In this document: positions 32,928 through 33,174 of the stretch, piece by piece
Numbering within the stretch: the stretch's first letter is position 1
How the letters are laid out: each line of letters opens with the position of its first letter
Origin: Clostridiales bacterium
GTDB lineage: Bacteria; Bacillota; Sulfobacillia; Sulfobacillales; Sulfobacillaceae
Reading direction: 5' to 3'
Assembly: GCA_027365485.1 (NCBI GenBank)
Contig: DAHXNH010000104.1
Location: 1-33,174 of the forward strand
DNA: 33,174 bases
Notes under the pieces: model-generated
The model's database searches: none
Seen by the model: only the letters and a program-made list of their open reading frames with translations
Told to the model about the DNA's origin: nothing
Program-made: the position numbers and the translations under genes

Positions 32928-33174
32928 GAAACGCTTTTTTTCTGTAATTACAAATGACGACATCCATCGGTCAAGGAAGACCGATGCTGACCTATCCTGG
33001 CCCGGGCGGACGGGATCGCTGGTCCCTACCCAATGCATGTAGGGAACCCTGTTACGGGTTATTTGCGGCGGCGACGGATCATTCTCGTAGACGCGGGCTG
33101 AAGGAGGCAGGTTGCTGGCGTTGGCTTTGCGCCTGCGGTTACAAACGTTGCAGCAGCTCATACCGCCGAAGTGG
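32928..33174. other. Unassigned right-end sequence
   Basis: Beyond the TrlF stub, GC content rises again. A plus-strand frame open to the window edge (from about 32980, MLTYPGPGGRDRWSLPNACR) and a minus-strand frame exist, but neither has a recognisable motif. A mobile element junction is possible, since the TrlF reading is cut here. Confidence 0.3.

Noticed and set aside
1-33174. CRISPR arrays, tRNA genes, tmRNA, prophage blocks
   Set aside because: No regularly spaced repeats, no cloverleaf sequences and no phage structural genes were seen on either strand by eye.

Overview
The window comes from a spore-forming, Gram-positive bacterium with moderate GC. It carries ywmB, a spoIIQ-like gene, spoIIID and a Spo0E-like gene together with Firmicutes-style hpf, csp, secA and metK. 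The protein style resembles deep-branching Firmicutes such as Sulfobacillus or Thermaerobacter relatives; the genus is an inference, not something the sequence proves.

Layout. Positions 1-53 are the 5' end of a 16S rRNA gene (minus strand) that runs off the window, preceded by two sigma-A-type promoters. A class II fumarase/aspartase gene (377-1771, minus) lies just upstream. Positions 1772-4095 hold no intact gene, only a decayed reading frame and a 17-bp-stem hairpin. Acetyl-CoA synthetase (4480-6444) follows a small Trp-rich ORF, and its stop codon overlaps that of a convergent 53-aa ribbon-helix-helix-like gene. Next, on the minus strand, is a ribokinase / nucleoside hydrolase pair followed by a lone sugar-type ABC ATPase: nucleosides can be cleaved and the ribose phosphorylated. 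A beta-lactamase-fold serine hydrolase diverges from ribokinase. A Spo0E-like phosphatase gene and an XRE-TPR regulator gene diverge across 78 bp that contains inverted repeats.

The core block 14009-24238 is all on the minus strand: metK, csp, hpf, an unnamed duplicated-domain protein, an HD-GYP membrane protein, secA, prfB (with the classical +1 programmed frameshift), a DUF2993 protein and a YitT-family membrane protein. metK has a near-consensus promoter whose -35 box lies in the loop of the terminator of the upstream operon. A cluster of three DnaA-box-like 9-mers lies between csp and metK.

The block 24467-28204 is a peptide/nickel-type ABC transporter operon in the unusual order dppC-dppD-dppF-dppB, without a binding protein. 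Positions 28205-29091 are mostly gene-poor, with a 16-bp perfect palindrome and a decayed frame. The sporulation set ywmB - spoIIQ-like - spoIIID follows (29092-30897), then a divergent unassigned membrane protein (31211-32035). The right end (32036-33174) is accessory DNA: a decayed frame and the AT-rich N-terminal stub of a TrlF-type PHP/AAA defence protein.

No intact new multi-gene system is visible. The best leads are the TrlF stub, the Spo0E/XRE-TPR pair, the unnamed duplicated-domain family, the terminator-embedded metK promoter and the DnaA-box cluster.
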